Positions 23,704-32,521 of a stretch of 40,169 nucleotides of DNA are shown here, piece by piece; position 1 is the first letter of the stretch; the number at the start of each line of letters is the position of its first letter. Under the pieces are notes generated by a model. It had not been told where the DNA came from, searched no databases, and saw only the letters and a program-made list of their open reading frames with translations. The translations under genes and the position numbers were made by a program. This stretch comes from Dehalococcoidia bacterium (lineage in GTDB: Bacteria > Chloroflexota > Dehalococcoidia > UBA2979). The stretch covers positions 1 through 40,169 of the forward strand of contig JALOAL010000019.1 in the NCBI GenBank assembly GCA_023228825.1, given 5' to 3'.

Positions 23704-25836
23704 ATGGCGAAGTCCGCCGATTCCCGCCCCCCCAAGCCCGCGCGCGGCGCCTCCGCTCCGGCCACCACCACGCAGGCCGAGGAGCACGAGGACGAATTGC
23801 GAGCGCTGCAGGCCGCCCGCGGACGCGTGGACGCGCTCCGAACCCAGATCCGCGACCATGACTATAAGTATTATGTCCTGGCGCAGCCCGAGATCGGCGA
23901 CTCCCAGTACGACGCACTGATGCGCGAGTTGCGCGAGTTGGAGGAGGAGTTCCCGGAACTCCTCTCGCCGGACTCCCCCACCCAGCGCGTGGCCGGGCAG
24001 GCGGCGGAGGGCTTCGCGGTCGTTGAGCACCGCGAACCGATGCTCTCGCTCTCGAACGTCTTCGACCGCGAGGAACTCTTCGCCTGGGAGAAGCGCATGG
24101 TGCGCCTGGCCGAGCGCGACGACTTCACCCTCGTCTGCGAGCCCAAGATCGACGGCCTCGCGATCTCGCTCGTCTACCGGGATGGACGCTTCGAGCGCGG
24201 CGCCACCCGCGGCGACGGGTTCCGAGGCGAGGACATCACCCAGAACCTGCGCACGATCCGCACGCTTCCCCTCGTGCTGGACGCGGATCCGGACACGCTG
24301 CCCGCCGCGTTCGAGGTGCGCGGCGAGGTGTACATGTCCAAGGCGGAGTTCGTCCGCCTGAACGAACAGCGCGCCGAGGCCGGCGAGCAGTTGTACATGA
24401 ACCCACGCAACACGGCCGCAGGCTCGCTGCGCCAGTTGGACTCGCGCATCACGGCGTCGCGGCGCCTCAACCTGTTCGTCTACCAACTCGGCTGGGTGGA
24501 GGGCGAGCGCCCGGCCAGCACGCACTCCGGCTCCATCGAGTGGCTGAAGAGCCTTGGCTTCCCCACCAACCCACTGACCGAGATCTTCCACTCCACGGGG
24601 GAGGTCTCGCTCTTCTGCGAGGCATGGGTGGAGCGCCGGGAGACGCTGGACTACGAGATCGACGGCGTGGTGGTGAAGGTGGACGACATCACCACCCAGC
24701 GCGTGCTGGGCGCCGTCGGCCGGGAGCCCCGCTGGGCCACCGCCTGGAAGTTCCCCGCGGAGCAGGCCGTGACCCGCCTGCGGGAGATCCAGGTCTCCGT
24801 GGGACGCACGGGGGTGCTCACGCCCTTCGCAGTCCTCGAACCGGTGTTCGTGGGTGGGGCCACCGTGTCCATGGCCACGCTGCACAACCTGGACCACATC
24901 CGCGAACTGGACATCCGCGCCGGCGACGACGTGATCGTCCAGCGCGCGGGGGACGTCATCCCTCAGGTCGTCGGCCCCGTGCTCGCCCGCCGGAAGGGCG
25001 ACCCGCCGGTCTTCGAGATGCCCTCGGAGTGCCCGGTGTGCGGCACGGCGGTGCACAAGGATCCGGAGCAGGCCGCGTACTACTGCCCCAACCGCAACTG
25101 CCCCACGAAACTGGCGCGCCAGATCGAACACTTCACCAGCCGCGGCGCGCTGGACATCGAGGGCTTCGGCGAGCAGCGCTCCGCCATGCTGGTGGAGCAG
25201 GGCTTCGTCACCTCGCTGGCCGACCTCTACGACCTCCCGGCCCGGCGCGAGGAACTGCTGGCCGTGGAGAAGATCGGCGAGAAGACACTGGACGCACTGT
25301 TCGAGGGCCTGGAGCGGAGCAAGCAGCAGCCGCTCCATCGCCTCCTCATCGCCCTCGGCATCCGCCACGTGGGCAGCGAGACGGCGCGTGCGCTGGCCCT
25401 GAACTTCGGCAGCATGGAGGCGCTCCGCAACGCCAGCCTGGAGGAGATCCAGTCCGTCCCGGACGTGGGCCCGATCGTGGCGGAGGCGGTGCACCAGTAC
25501 TTCCAGGACCCGGAATACCAGGCGCAGGTGGACCGCCTCGCCGCCGCCGGCCTGCGCATGGACGAGGACGTCTCCGCCCGCGGCGGCATCCTGGAGGGCC
25601 TCTCCATTGTGGCCACGGGGTCGCTGGAGCAGTGGTCCCGCAACCAGGTGGAGGAGTTGATCAAGCGCCTGGGCGGCAAGGTCAGCGGCGCCGTCTCCCG
25701 CAAGACCTCGTTCGTGCTTGCCGGCGAGGGCGGCGGCTCCAAGCGTGACAAGGCCGAGGCGCTGGGCGTGGAGATCCTGGACGAGGACGAGTTCATCCAG
25801 CGTCTACGCGACCTGGGATGGAGCGAGGGCGAATAG
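23704..25836 (+). CDS. ligA: NAD+-dependent DNA ligase LigA
   Basis: Seals nicks in DNA during replication and repair, using NAD+. The 710-aa protein has the adenylation Lys 148 in EPKIDGLAISLVYRDG, the Ia domain with DYKYYVLAQPEIGDSQYDALM, the OB fold, a four-cysteine zinc finger (CPVCGT ... CPNRNCP), helix-hairpin-helix repeats and a C-terminal BRCT domain (about residues 630-705). Roughly 45 N-terminal residues are an extra Ala/Pro/Ser-rich stretch. The ATG at 23704 is supported by the TATACT box six bases upstream; the frame runs further back to 23662 without support. Divergent from hisH. Confidence 0.96.
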   Translation: MAKSADSRPPKPARGASAPATTTQAEEHEDELRALQAARGRVDALRTQIRDHDYKYYVLAQPEIGDSQYDALMRELRELEEEFPELLSPDSPTQRVAGQAAEGFAVVEHREPMLSLSNVFDREELFAWEKRMVRLAERDDFTLVCEPKIDGLAISLVYRDGRFERGATRGDGFRGEDITQNLRTIRTLPLVLDADPDTLPAAFEVRGEVYMSKAEFVRLNEQRAEAGEQLYMNPRNTAAGSLRQLDSRITASRRLNLFVYQLGWVEGERPASTHSGSIEWLKSLGFPTNPLTEIFHSTGEVSLFCEAWVERRETLDYEIDGVVVKVDDITTQRVLGAVGREPRWATAWKFPAEQAVTRLREIQVSVGRTGVLTPFAVLEPVFVGGATVSMATLHNLDHIRELDIRAGDDVIVQRAGDVIPQVVGPVLARRKGDPPVFEMPSECPVCGTAVHKDPEQAAYYCPNRNCPTKLARQIEHFTSRGALDIEGFGEQRSAMLVEQGFVTSLADLYDLPARREELLAVEKIGEKTLDALFEGLERSKQQPLHRLLIALGIRHVGSETARALALNFGSMEALRNASLEEIQSVPDVGPIVAEAVHQYFQDPEYQAQVDRLAAAGLRMDEDVSARGGILEGLSIVATGSLEQWSRNQVEELIKRLGGKVSGAVSRKTSFVLAGEGGGSKRDKAEALGVEILDEDEFIQRLRDLGWSEGE

Positions 25837-25900
25837 CGGACGATAGCCCCGGCACAGCACCCGCCTTCGCCTCGCCGAGTCGCGCTTTCCGGGAACTGGC

Positions 25901-25906
25901 TATGCT
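25901..25906 (+). promoter_or_regulatory. -10 box TATGCT of a leaderless start
   Basis: TATGCT, six bases, then the ATG at 25913. No ribosome site is present. Confidence 0.55.
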
Positions 25907-25912
25907 CCCAGC

Positions 25913-26677
25913 ATGGCAATCCAGGACAAGAACACCCCCGCCCACGAACGCGATCACTCCGCCGAAGCAATCGCCGAACGCCTGAACCAGGAGCGCGAGC
26001 AGTCCTACCTGCGCGACGCCGTCCTCGGCGGGATCGACGGCGGGGTGACGACGTTCGCGGTGGTCGCCGGCTCCATCGGTGCGAGCCTGCCGGGCGGCGT
26101 AGTGGTGGTCCTGGGCGTGGCGAACCTGCTCGCGGACGGCCTCAGCATGGGCGTCGGCAACTACCTCGGTGTGCGCTCGGAAGACCAGCGGCGCGAGCAA
26201 CTGCGCCGCGAGGAGCACCTGGAGATCCTGGAAGTCCCCGAGGGCGAGCGCGAGGAGGTCCGTCAGATCTACGCCGCCAAGGGCTTCGAGGGCGAACTGC
26301 TGGAGCAGGTGGTGGACGTCATCACCTCCGACGCCGACCGCTGGGTGGACACCATGCTGGTGGAGGAGCACGGCATCGGACTGGAGGGACCGAACCCCGT
26401 GATGGCGGGGATGTCCACGTTCCTCGCGTTCCTCCTGGTGGGACTGATCCCCATCCTGCCGTTCGTCATGCAGTCCCTCAACATTGGCGGCTACGACACG
26501 TTCCTCGTCTCCATCGCCCTCACCGGCATCGCCTTCTTCGCCATCGGCGCGTACAAGAGCCGGCTGGTGAACCGCCGCTGGTGGGTGGACGGCCTGGAGA
26601 CCCTGGCGCTGGGTGGCCTGGCGGCCAGCGTCTCCTTCGCGGCGGGCTGGGCCCTCCGCGGCCTGGCGGACATGTAG
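25913..26677 (+). CDS. VIT1/CCC1-family iron or manganese transporter
   Basis: A 254-aa membrane protein with five predicted helices. The first helix contains DAVLGGIDGGVTTFAVVAG, the family's metal-transport signature with a conserved Asp, and ADGLSMGVGNYLGVRSE follows. The cytoplasmic, Glu-rich loop between helices 2 and 3 (LRREEHLEILEVPEGEREEV and onward) probably binds metal, as in plant VIT1. In bacteria such proteins lower cytoplasmic Fe2+ or Mn2+; which metal is not known. Monocistronic and apparently leaderless. Confidence 0.92.
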   Translation: MAIQDKNTPAHERDHSAEAIAERLNQEREQSYLRDAVLGGIDGGVTTFAVVAGSIGASLPGGVVVVLGVANLLADGLSMGVGNYLGVRSEDQRREQLRREEHLEILEVPEGEREEVRQIYAAKGFEGELLEQVVDVITSDADRWVDTMLVEEHGIGLEGPNPVMAGMSTFLAFLLVGLIPILPFVMQSLNIGGYDTFLVSIALTGIAFFAIGAYKSRLVNRRWWVDGLETLALGGLAASVSFAAGWALRGLADM

Positions 26678-26710
26678 ACGCGCGATCCTACCGCCACACC
26701 ACGTGCGAGG

Positions 26711-26740
26711 TTGCCGCGGCTGAGCGCCGCTCCCTATACT
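26711..26740 (+). promoter_or_regulatory. Promoter of the mre operon
   Basis: TTGCCG (26711-26716), 18 bases, TATACT (26735-26740). Transcription near 26747 leaves a leader of about 60 nt before the mreB GTG at 26807. Confidence 0.65.
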
Positions 26741-26806
26741 CGCTACGTCGTTCCCCAGGCGACATGCGCAACGCGGCCTTCTCCCCCCAGTTGAGGTCGA
26801 TCCTTC

Positions 26807-27868
26807 GTGATCAATCCGCTTTCCTCTTTCCTGGGGATGTTTTCGCACGACATCGCCATTGACCTCGGGACCGCCAACACGCTCGTCAGCGTGCGGGGAC
26901 GCGGCATCGTCATCGACGAGCCGTCCGTGGTGGCGATCGACCGAGTGACCAAGCGCGTCCTCGCCATTGGCGCGGAGGCGAAGCGTATGGTCGGGCGCAC
27001 GCCCGCCTCGATCATCGCGGTCCGTCCCCTCCGCGACGGCGTCATCTCTGACTTTGCCGTCACGGAGAAGATGCTCCAGTACTTCATCCGCCAGGTGCAC
27101 GAGCGCTTCGGCCTCGGCATCCCCAAGCCACGAGTCGTCGTCGGCATCCCGTCGGGCGCCACAGAGGTGGAGAAACGCGCGGTGCACGACGCCGCCATGG
27201 CCGCCGGCGCCCGCGCCTGCTACCTGATCGAAGAACCGATGGCTGCCGCCATTGGCTCCGACCTGCCCGTGATGGACGCCGCCGGATCGATGGTGATCGA
27301 CATCGGCGGCGGCACCACCGAGGTGGCCGTGCTCGCGCTCGGCGGCATCGTGCGGGCACAGTCCGTGCGCGCAGCCGGCGACGCGATGGACGCCGCCGTG
27401 GTGGACTACGCGCGCCAGGTCCACAACATGCTGATCGGCGAACGCACGGCCGAGGGCGTCAAGATCGAGGCGGGCTCCGCCTACCCCCTGGACGACGAGT
27501 GGACCATCGACCTGCGCGGACGCGACCTGGCGACCGGCCTGCCGAAGTCCGTGGAGATCTCCACCGTGGAGGTGCGGGACGCCCTCTCCCCCGTCGTCAA
27601 CGAGATCGTGCGCACCGTCCGCGCGACCATCGAGACCACGCCGCCGGAACTGGTGGCGGACCTGATGCTGCACGGCATCGCGATGACCGGCGGCGGATCG
27701 CTGCTGCGCGGCCTGGACCGCAAGGTGGCCATGGAGACGCGCTTCCCCGTCTACGTGACCGAGGATCCCCTCCGCACCGTCGTCCGCGGCTGCGCCGGGG
27801 CGCTCGAAGAGGCCGACACGCTGCAGAAGGTGCAGGCCGCCGTAGCCAGCCGCCAGCGGCCGCGCTAG
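26807..27868 (+). CDS. mreB: Rod-shape protein MreB
   Basis: An actin-like ATPase that forms membrane filaments and directs the elongation machinery. The 353-aa protein has the phosphate-1 motif AIDLGTANTL, the phosphate-2 motif VIDIGGGTTE and the adenosine motif MTGGGSLLRGL. A GTG at 26807 is used here; the ATG at 26837 is an alternative that would give MFSHDIAIDLG and is closer to many homologues. Head of mreB-mreC-mreD-mrdA-rodA. Confidence 0.95.
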   Translation: MINPLSSFLGMFSHDIAIDLGTANTLVSVRGRGIVIDEPSVVAIDRVTKRVLAIGAEAKRMVGRTPASIIAVRPLRDGVISDFAVTEKMLQYFIRQVHERFGLGIPKPRVVVGIPSGATEVEKRAVHDAAMAAGARACYLIEEPMAAAIGSDLPVMDAAGSMVIDIGGGTTEVAVLALGGIVRAQSVRAAGDAMDAAVVDYARQVHNMLIGERTAEGVKIEAGSAYPLDDEWTIDLRGRDLATGLPKSVEISTVEVRDALSPVVNEIVRTVRATIETTPPELVADLMLHGIAMTGGGSLLRGLDRKVAMETRFPVYVTEDPLRTVVRGCAGALEEADTLQKVQAAVASRQRPR

Positions 27869-27951
27869 CGGAGGAACGAGGCCCTCGTGACGCCGCGCCC
27901 CCTCCGACGTACGGGCGCGACGCCTTCTCGTCCGACTGATCCCGCCCGGCG

Positions 27952-27981
27952 GGTGGTCGCACGGTGGGTGGCCGCACGGTG
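27952..27981. repeat. 15-bp tandem duplication at the mreC start
   Basis: GGTGGTCGCACGGTG (27952-27966) and GGTGGCCGCACGGTG (27967-27981) are adjacent and differ at one base. Each contains a GTG, so the duplication supplies two in-frame starts (27964 and 27979) for mreC. Confidence 0.8.
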
Positions 27982-28881
27982 GTAGGCGCGCGCAACGCCG
28001 CCTGGTTCACCGCGCTGCTGGCGACCGCCATCATGCTGCTCGCGCTCTCGCCGCTCCCCCTGGCCGCCGAAGTGGAAGCGCGCGTGGGCTCGGCCGTGGC
28101 GCCCGCCGTGGGCGCTGTGCGAGACATGCTGCGGCCGGTCACTGACGTGGTGCTGCACGCCGGCCAGATCGACGAACTGTCACAGGAGAACGCGGCGCTG
28201 CGGCAGGCCCTCGCACGGTCGGAGGCGGACCTGGCCGCGCTCCGCGAAGGCCGCATCGCCCTCGAACAGGCGCGAGCGCTGGTGGAGAGCGTGGGCGCGG
28301 ACGCCGGGCAGACGGTGACCGCCACAGTGATCCTGCGCGACCCCGCCCCCGGCCGGCAGAGCGTGGTGCTGAACGCCGGCAGCAGAGACGGCGTGCGGCC
28401 GGGCCAGCCGGTGATGGGCGCCGGGGCGACCCTGGTGGGCATCGTCACCGAGGTGGACACCGGCCGTTCGCGCGTGCGCCTGGTCACGGACCGCGACTCC
28501 GCGATCGCGGCGCTCCTCCAGTCCTCGCGCACGGCGGGATCACTCGTGGGTACGGGCGAGGGCCTGCGCCTGGACTTCGTCTCCGTGGACACGAAGGTGG
28601 CGGCCGGCGACGTGGTCCTGACGAGCGCCCTCGGCGGGCTGCTGCCGCCCGGGCTACTCGTGGGACGCGTCGCGGAAGTGGAGGCCCGCAAGCAGGAGTT
28701 GTTCCAGTCGATCGTCGTCGCGCCGCTCGCCAACCTGGACCGCGTGGAACAGGTGCTGATCATGACCGGCTTCCAGCCCGGCGCCGTGCTGGACGACGCC
28801 CTGGGCGAGGCCTCGGACGACGCTCTCGCCGCTCCGACTGCGGCCGCGGCCCCGACCGCGAGTGACGAGTCGGCCCCATGA
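27964..28881 (+). CDS. mreC: Rod-shape-determining protein MreC
   Basis: A 305-aa (or 300-aa) single-span protein that bridges MreB and the periplasmic synthases. An N-terminal membrane helix (about 9-30) is followed by a coiled coil (IDELSQENAALRQALARSEADL, about 74-95) and the beta-barrel domain with AGSRDGVRPGQPVM and FVSVDTKVAAGDVVLTSALGG. The last 30 residues are Ala/Asp/Thr-rich and probably disordered. Two GTG starts (27964 and 27979) lie in a 15-bp duplication, and either may be used. Its stop overlaps mreD (ATGA). Confidence 0.92.
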   Translation: MGGRTVVGARNAAWFTALLATAIMLLALSPLPLAAEVEARVGSAVAPAVGAVRDMLRPVTDVVLHAGQIDELSQENAALRQALARSEADLAALREGRIALEQARALVESVGADAGQTVTATVILRDPAPGRQSVVLNAGSRDGVRPGQPVMGAGATLVGIVTEVDTGRSRVRLVTDRDSAIAALLQSSRTAGSLVGTGEGLRLDFVSVDTKVAAGDVVLTSALGGLLPPGLLVGRVAEVEARKQELFQSIVVAPLANLDRVEQVLIMTGFQPGAVLDDALGEASDDALAAPTAAAAPTASDESAP

Positions 28882-29399
28882 CCCTCCTCCTCCTGCTCCT
28901 CCTGCTGCTCGTCGCGCCGGTGCAGGCGGCGATCGCGACAGCCCTGGTGCGCGACCCGCTAGCGGCGCCGGTACTGCCAGTGGCCCTGATCGCGGCGTGG
29001 GCGGTCACCCGCGGCGGGACGGGCGACCACGAGGGCTGCCCGGAGATCTGGCCCGCCATCCTCCTCCCCGCGGTCGTGCTGGGCGCGGCGTCCGAGGAGC
29101 GCATGGGCTGGTTCCTCCTCGCGCTACTTCCCGCGCCGGCGCTGGCTGCGGTGGGCGCGGCGCGCATCCGTCCGCGCGTCACCGGCTTCGGCCGCCGGCT
29201 CGGCATCGCGACGGGCGTCGCGGCGCTCGGGGCCATGTCGTACGCCGTGGTGCTGGCAGTGGCCGCCGGCCTTGCGACCGACCTGCCGGCGAGCAGTCCC
29301 TCGTTACTGGCGACCGGCCTCGGCAGCGCGGGGCTCGCCGCGGTCGCGATGCTGGCGTTCTGGCCGCTACGACGGCGGGAGCGGAGCCTGTTCGCGTGA
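28878..29399 (+). CDS. mreD: Rod-shape protein MreD
   Basis: A 173-aa polytopic membrane protein with five to six helices, beginning with an unbroken run of nine leucines after MT. MreD sequences are poorly conserved, so the call depends on location between mreC and mrdA, size and topology. The ATG overlaps the mreC stop (ATGA) and its own stop overlaps the mrdA GTG (GTGA), so translation is coupled on both sides. Confidence 0.82.
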   Translation: MTLLLLLLLLLVAPVQAAIATALVRDPLAAPVLPVALIAAWAVTRGGTGDHEGCPEIWPAILLPAVVLGAASEERMGWFLLALLPAPALAAVGAARIRPRVTGFGRRLGIATGVAALGAMSYAVVLAVAAGLATDLPASSPSLLATGLGSAGLAAVAMLAFWPLRRRERSLFA

Positions 29400-31312
29400 C
29401 GCTCACCCCCGCCCAGCGTCTGCGGGTGATGCAGGGCGCCATCCTCTTCGTCGTCGCCGTCCTCGGCGTGCGGGTGGCGGCCATGCAGTGGTTCGACCCG
29501 GTGATCCCGCCCGACTACGGCGACGGCCTGGCGCCCCGCCTGCTCGAAGTAGAGCCACCGCGCGGCCTGATCGTGGACCGCCACGGCGAGGTGCTGGCCA
29601 GGAACACCCCGGAGTTCCGCGTCCACCTCATCCCCGGCGAACTCCCGGACGCAGAGGACGCGCGACGTCGTGCCCTGCTGCGGCTGGAGGAAGTCCTGGG
29701 CGTCCCCTACGCCGAACTCGAAGCCGCCGCCACCAGCCGCCTGGCCGTGATCGACCCGTACGCGCCGATCCTCGTGAAGGACGGCCTCGACCAGGCGGAG
29801 GCGATCGCGCTGCGCGCATCCGCCGCGGGGCATCCCGGTGTGCGCGTGGTGGCCAGCCCCTCGCGCGTGTACGCGGACGAAGCGAGCCTCGCCCACATCC
29901 TCGGTTATGTCGGGTCCATCCCGGAGGAGGAGGTGGAGGCGCTGATCGCGCAGGGCTACCCGCTGGACGGCTCGATCGGGCTGATGGGCGTGGAAGCGGC
30001 GTACGAGGACGCACTGCGAGGCGAACCCGGCCGCCGCCTGGTCCTCTCCGACCCGCAGGGCCGCGAGGTGGAGCCGCTGGCCGAGTTGGGCGCCCGGCCC
30101 GGCGCCGACCTGGTGCTGTCGCTGGACCTCGGACTGCAGCGGGCGACGGCGGCCGCGCTGGCGGAGGGCATGGAGCGCGGGTTGTCCGTGGTCCGCCACA
30201 ACACGGGGCAGGCGCGCCCGGCGCCCATCCCCCTGGGCGCCGCCGTGCTGATGGACGTGCACACCGGCGAGTTGCTCGCCTCGGTCTCCCTACCCTCCTA
30301 CGACCCCAACCTCTTCGTGGACGGAGACTCCGAGGCGATCGCGGACATCTTCACGGACCGGGCGCGGCCGCTCATCGACCGCACGTACATGGAGGTGCGC
30401 TCGCCCGGATCGATCTACAAGCCCCTCGTGGCGCTGGCGGCGCTGGAGGAGGGGATCGCCACGGCGAACACGCACATCTTCTCCCGCGGCGCGATCACCA
30501 TCCCGGACCAGTACAACCCCGGCGTGGTCTACGTCTTCCGAGACTGGATGGCCCACGGCAACCTGGACATGCGCGGAGCGCTGGCGCGGTCCTCGGACGA
30601 GTACTTCTACCACCTGGTCGGCGGGTACCAGGACTTCGTCGGCATGGGGCCGGACGTGCTGGCCGCGTGGTCGCGCAAGGCGGGCCTCGGCCGGCCGACG
30701 GGGTATGACCTGCCCGGCGAGGCGAGCGGGCTGGTGCCAGACCGGCGGTGGAAGGAGGCCGAGTTCGGCGAGCAATGGCTGCTGGGCGACTCCTACCCCT
30801 ACAGCATCGGCCAGGGCTACCTGACGGTGACACCGCTGCAGATGGCGGTCATGACCGCCGCCATCGCCAACGGCGGACGCCTGGTGGAGCCGCGCATCGT
30901 CCACGGCCTGCGCGAGGGTGGGCTGGTCCACGCGCTGCCGCCCGCCATCACGGGGCGCCTCGAAGGCTCCGAAGCGCACTACGACGTGGTGCGCGAGGGG
31001 ATGCTGGCGGCCGCGGCGGACGGCGGCACGGCGGCGACGGGCCGCCCGGCGGGACAGCGCATCGCGGGCAAGACGGGCACGGCCGAGTTCGGCCTGCCCT
31101 ACCCGGACGGCGAGTTCGACACGCACGGCTGGTACATCGGCTACGCGCCATACGACGAGCCCGAGGTGGCGGTGGTGGTCTTCCTGGAGTACGGCGTGGG
31201 AGCCACGCACGCGGGCCCCGTCGCCCGCGAGATCCTGGAGGCCTACTTCGCGCAGCGGGACGCGCCAGACGCGCCAGACGCATCGGGCAGCCGCGTGGAG
31301 GCGCGCCGATGA
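29396..31312 (+). CDS. mrdA: Penicillin-binding protein 2, elongation transpeptidase
   Basis: Crosslinks peptidoglycan in the cell-elongation complex. The 638-aa protein has one N-terminal membrane anchor (about 12-32), the class B pedestal domain (RGLIVDRHGEVLARN; LGYVGSI) and a transpeptidase domain with the catalytic SPGSIYKP (Ser 339, Lys 342), SSD (399-401) and KTG (559-561). The GTG at 29396 overlaps the mreD stop. The C-terminus carries a short DAPDAPDAS repeat from a 9-bp duplication. Its TGA overlaps the rodA ATG. Confidence 0.95.
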   Translation: MTLTPAQRLRVMQGAILFVVAVLGVRVAAMQWFDPVIPPDYGDGLAPRLLEVEPPRGLIVDRHGEVLARNTPEFRVHLIPGELPDAEDARRRALLRLEEVLGVPYAELEAAATSRLAVIDPYAPILVKDGLDQAEAIALRASAAGHPGVRVVASPSRVYADEASLAHILGYVGSIPEEEVEALIAQGYPLDGSIGLMGVEAAYEDALRGEPGRRLVLSDPQGREVEPLAELGARPGADLVLSLDLGLQRATAAALAEGMERGLSVVRHNTGQARPAPIPLGAAVLMDVHTGELLASVSLPSYDPNLFVDGDSEAIADIFTDRARPLIDRTYMEVRSPGSIYKPLVALAALEEGIATANTHIFSRGAITIPDQYNPGVVYVFRDWMAHGNLDMRGALARSSDEYFYHLVGGYQDFVGMGPDVLAAWSRKAGLGRPTGYDLPGEASGLVPDRRWKEAEFGEQWLLGDSYPYSIGQGYLTVTPLQMAVMTAAIANGGRLVEPRIVHGLREGGLVHALPPAITGRLEGSEAHYDVVREGMLAAAADGGTAATGRPAGQRIAGKTGTAEFGLPYPDGEFDTHGWYIGYAPYDEPEVAVVVFLEYGVGATHAGPVAREILEAYFAQRDAPDAPDASGSRVEARR

Positions 31313-32433
31313 TCCTCGCCGTGGCGCGGCGGGCGGTGCCGGACGTCTGGCTGCTGCTCGCGGTAGCCGGCCTCGTGGCGGCGGGGACGCTGATGGTACG
31401 CGCTGCCACCATGGAGACACCCGGCGCGCTCTCCGACGAGGCGTGGCGCCAGTTGTTCTATGCCGGCGTCGGTCTCCTCGTCCTGCTCGGGGCTTCCCGG
31501 CTGCACGCCGGCGTCCTGCGCCAACTGGCGCCCGCCATCTACGTCGCCTCGCTGCTGTCGCTGGTTGCGGTGCTCGCCCTGGGGTCGGACGAGTACGGCG
31601 CGCGACGCTGGATCGCGCTCGGGGGCGGCGTCACCGTGCAGCCCTCGGAGTTCGCGAAGATCGCAGTGGTGGTGGCGGTGGCCGCCTATGCCGCCGAGCG
31701 CGACGGTGGCGTGAAGGCCACCCTCACAGCGCTCGCGCTGGTGGCCGTGCCCACGGCCCTCGTCGTGGTCGAGCCGGACCTGGGGACCACGCTGGTGCTG
31801 GGAGTGGCCGCTGTGGTGCTGGTGGCCGCGTGGGGCGTCTCCTGGCGGCTCCTGGGCGGGCTGGGCGCCCTCGTGCTGTCGGTGCTGCCCATTGCCTTCG
31901 CGCTGGCGGTGCCGGACTACCAGCGCGAACGCCTGGCCGTGTTCCTGGACCCGGGACGCGACCCGCTGGGCTCCGGCTTCACGCTCCGCCAGGTGGAGAT
32001 CGCCCTCGGCGGCGGCGGCCTCACCGGACGAGGCCTGGACGGCGCGACGTCCGCCCTGGACGGCGTCGCCACGAGGGCATCCGACTTTGCCTTCGCGCAG
32101 ATCGGCGAGCAGATGGGCCTGCTGGGGGCGCTCCTCGTACTCGCGCTCTACGCCGTAATCGCGTGGCGGGGGCTGGAGGCGGCCATCAGCGCGCCGGACC
32201 GCTTCGGACGCATGGTGGCGGCCGGCCTCACCTCGATCATCGTGTTGCAGGCGTGCATGCACGTGGGCGTGAACACGCGGCTGTTCCCGGCCACCGGCAT
32301 CCCGCTGCCGTTCATCTCCACGGGCGGCTCGGCGCTTGTCGGCATGTGCCTGTCAGCCGGCCTAATCCAGGCGATCGCCGCGCAGGCGCCCCCGAAGCCA
32401 CGGGCGTCCTGGGCCGCGGAGCGCTGGGGCTAG
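31309..32433 (+). CDS. rodA: Peptidoglycan glycosyltransferase RodA (SEDS family)
   Basis: Polymerises glycan strands in complex with MrdA. The 374-aa protein has about ten membrane helices, VTVQPSEFAKIAVV, the catalytic Asp in VEPDLGT, ASDFAFAQIGEQMGLLG and PLPFISTGGSALVG, all SEDS signatures. The ATG at 31309 overlaps the mrdA stop (ATGA). End of the mre operon; the hairpin at 32476-32501 follows. Confidence 0.95.
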   Translation: MILAVARRAVPDVWLLLAVAGLVAAGTLMVRAATMETPGALSDEAWRQLFYAGVGLLVLLGASRLHAGVLRQLAPAIYVASLLSLVAVLALGSDEYGARRWIALGGGVTVQPSEFAKIAVVVAVAAYAAERDGGVKATLTALALVAVPTALVVVEPDLGTTLVLGVAAVVLVAAWGVSWRLLGGLGALVLSVLPIAFALAVPDYQRERLAVFLDPGRDPLGSGFTLRQVEIALGGGGLTGRGLDGATSALDGVATRASDFAFAQIGEQMGLLGALLVLALYAVIAWRGLEAAISAPDRFGRMVAAGLTSIIVLQACMHVGVNTRLFPATGIPLPFISTGGSALVGMCLSAGLIQAIAAQAPPKPRASWAAERWG

Positions 32434-32475
32434 CCGTGGCCGGGATCGAGGCTGGACGGCGCGTTTCAGAAACAG

Positions 32476-32501
32476 AACGGCCGCCCTCTCGGGCGGCCGT
32501 T
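32476..32501. terminator. Bidirectional hairpin between rodA and clpC
   Basis: A perfect 11-bp stem AACGGCCGCCC (32476-32486) with GGGCGGCCGTT (32491-32501), loop TCTC. It shares its stem with the ferredoxin-gene terminator. It lies between convergent genes and can stop both. Confidence 0.8.
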
Positions 32502-32521
32502 GGTGATTGCTCCAGGCCTCA

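Noticed and set aside
23470..25494. 674-aa open frame antisense to ligA
   Set aside because: It is a continuous shadow of ligA produced by the GC-rich third positions; no family features and low-complexity, His/Arg-rich composition.
25793..27673. 626-aa open frame antisense to the VIT transporter and mreB
   Set aside because: Same cause; overlaps two well-supported genes and shows no protein-like motifs.
28862..29395. N-terminal extension of mrdA over mreD
   Set aside because: The in-frame stretch before the GTG at 29396 lies in another frame of mreD and encodes Arg/Gly/Pro-rich sequence unlike any PBP; the GTGA overlap fixes the real start.
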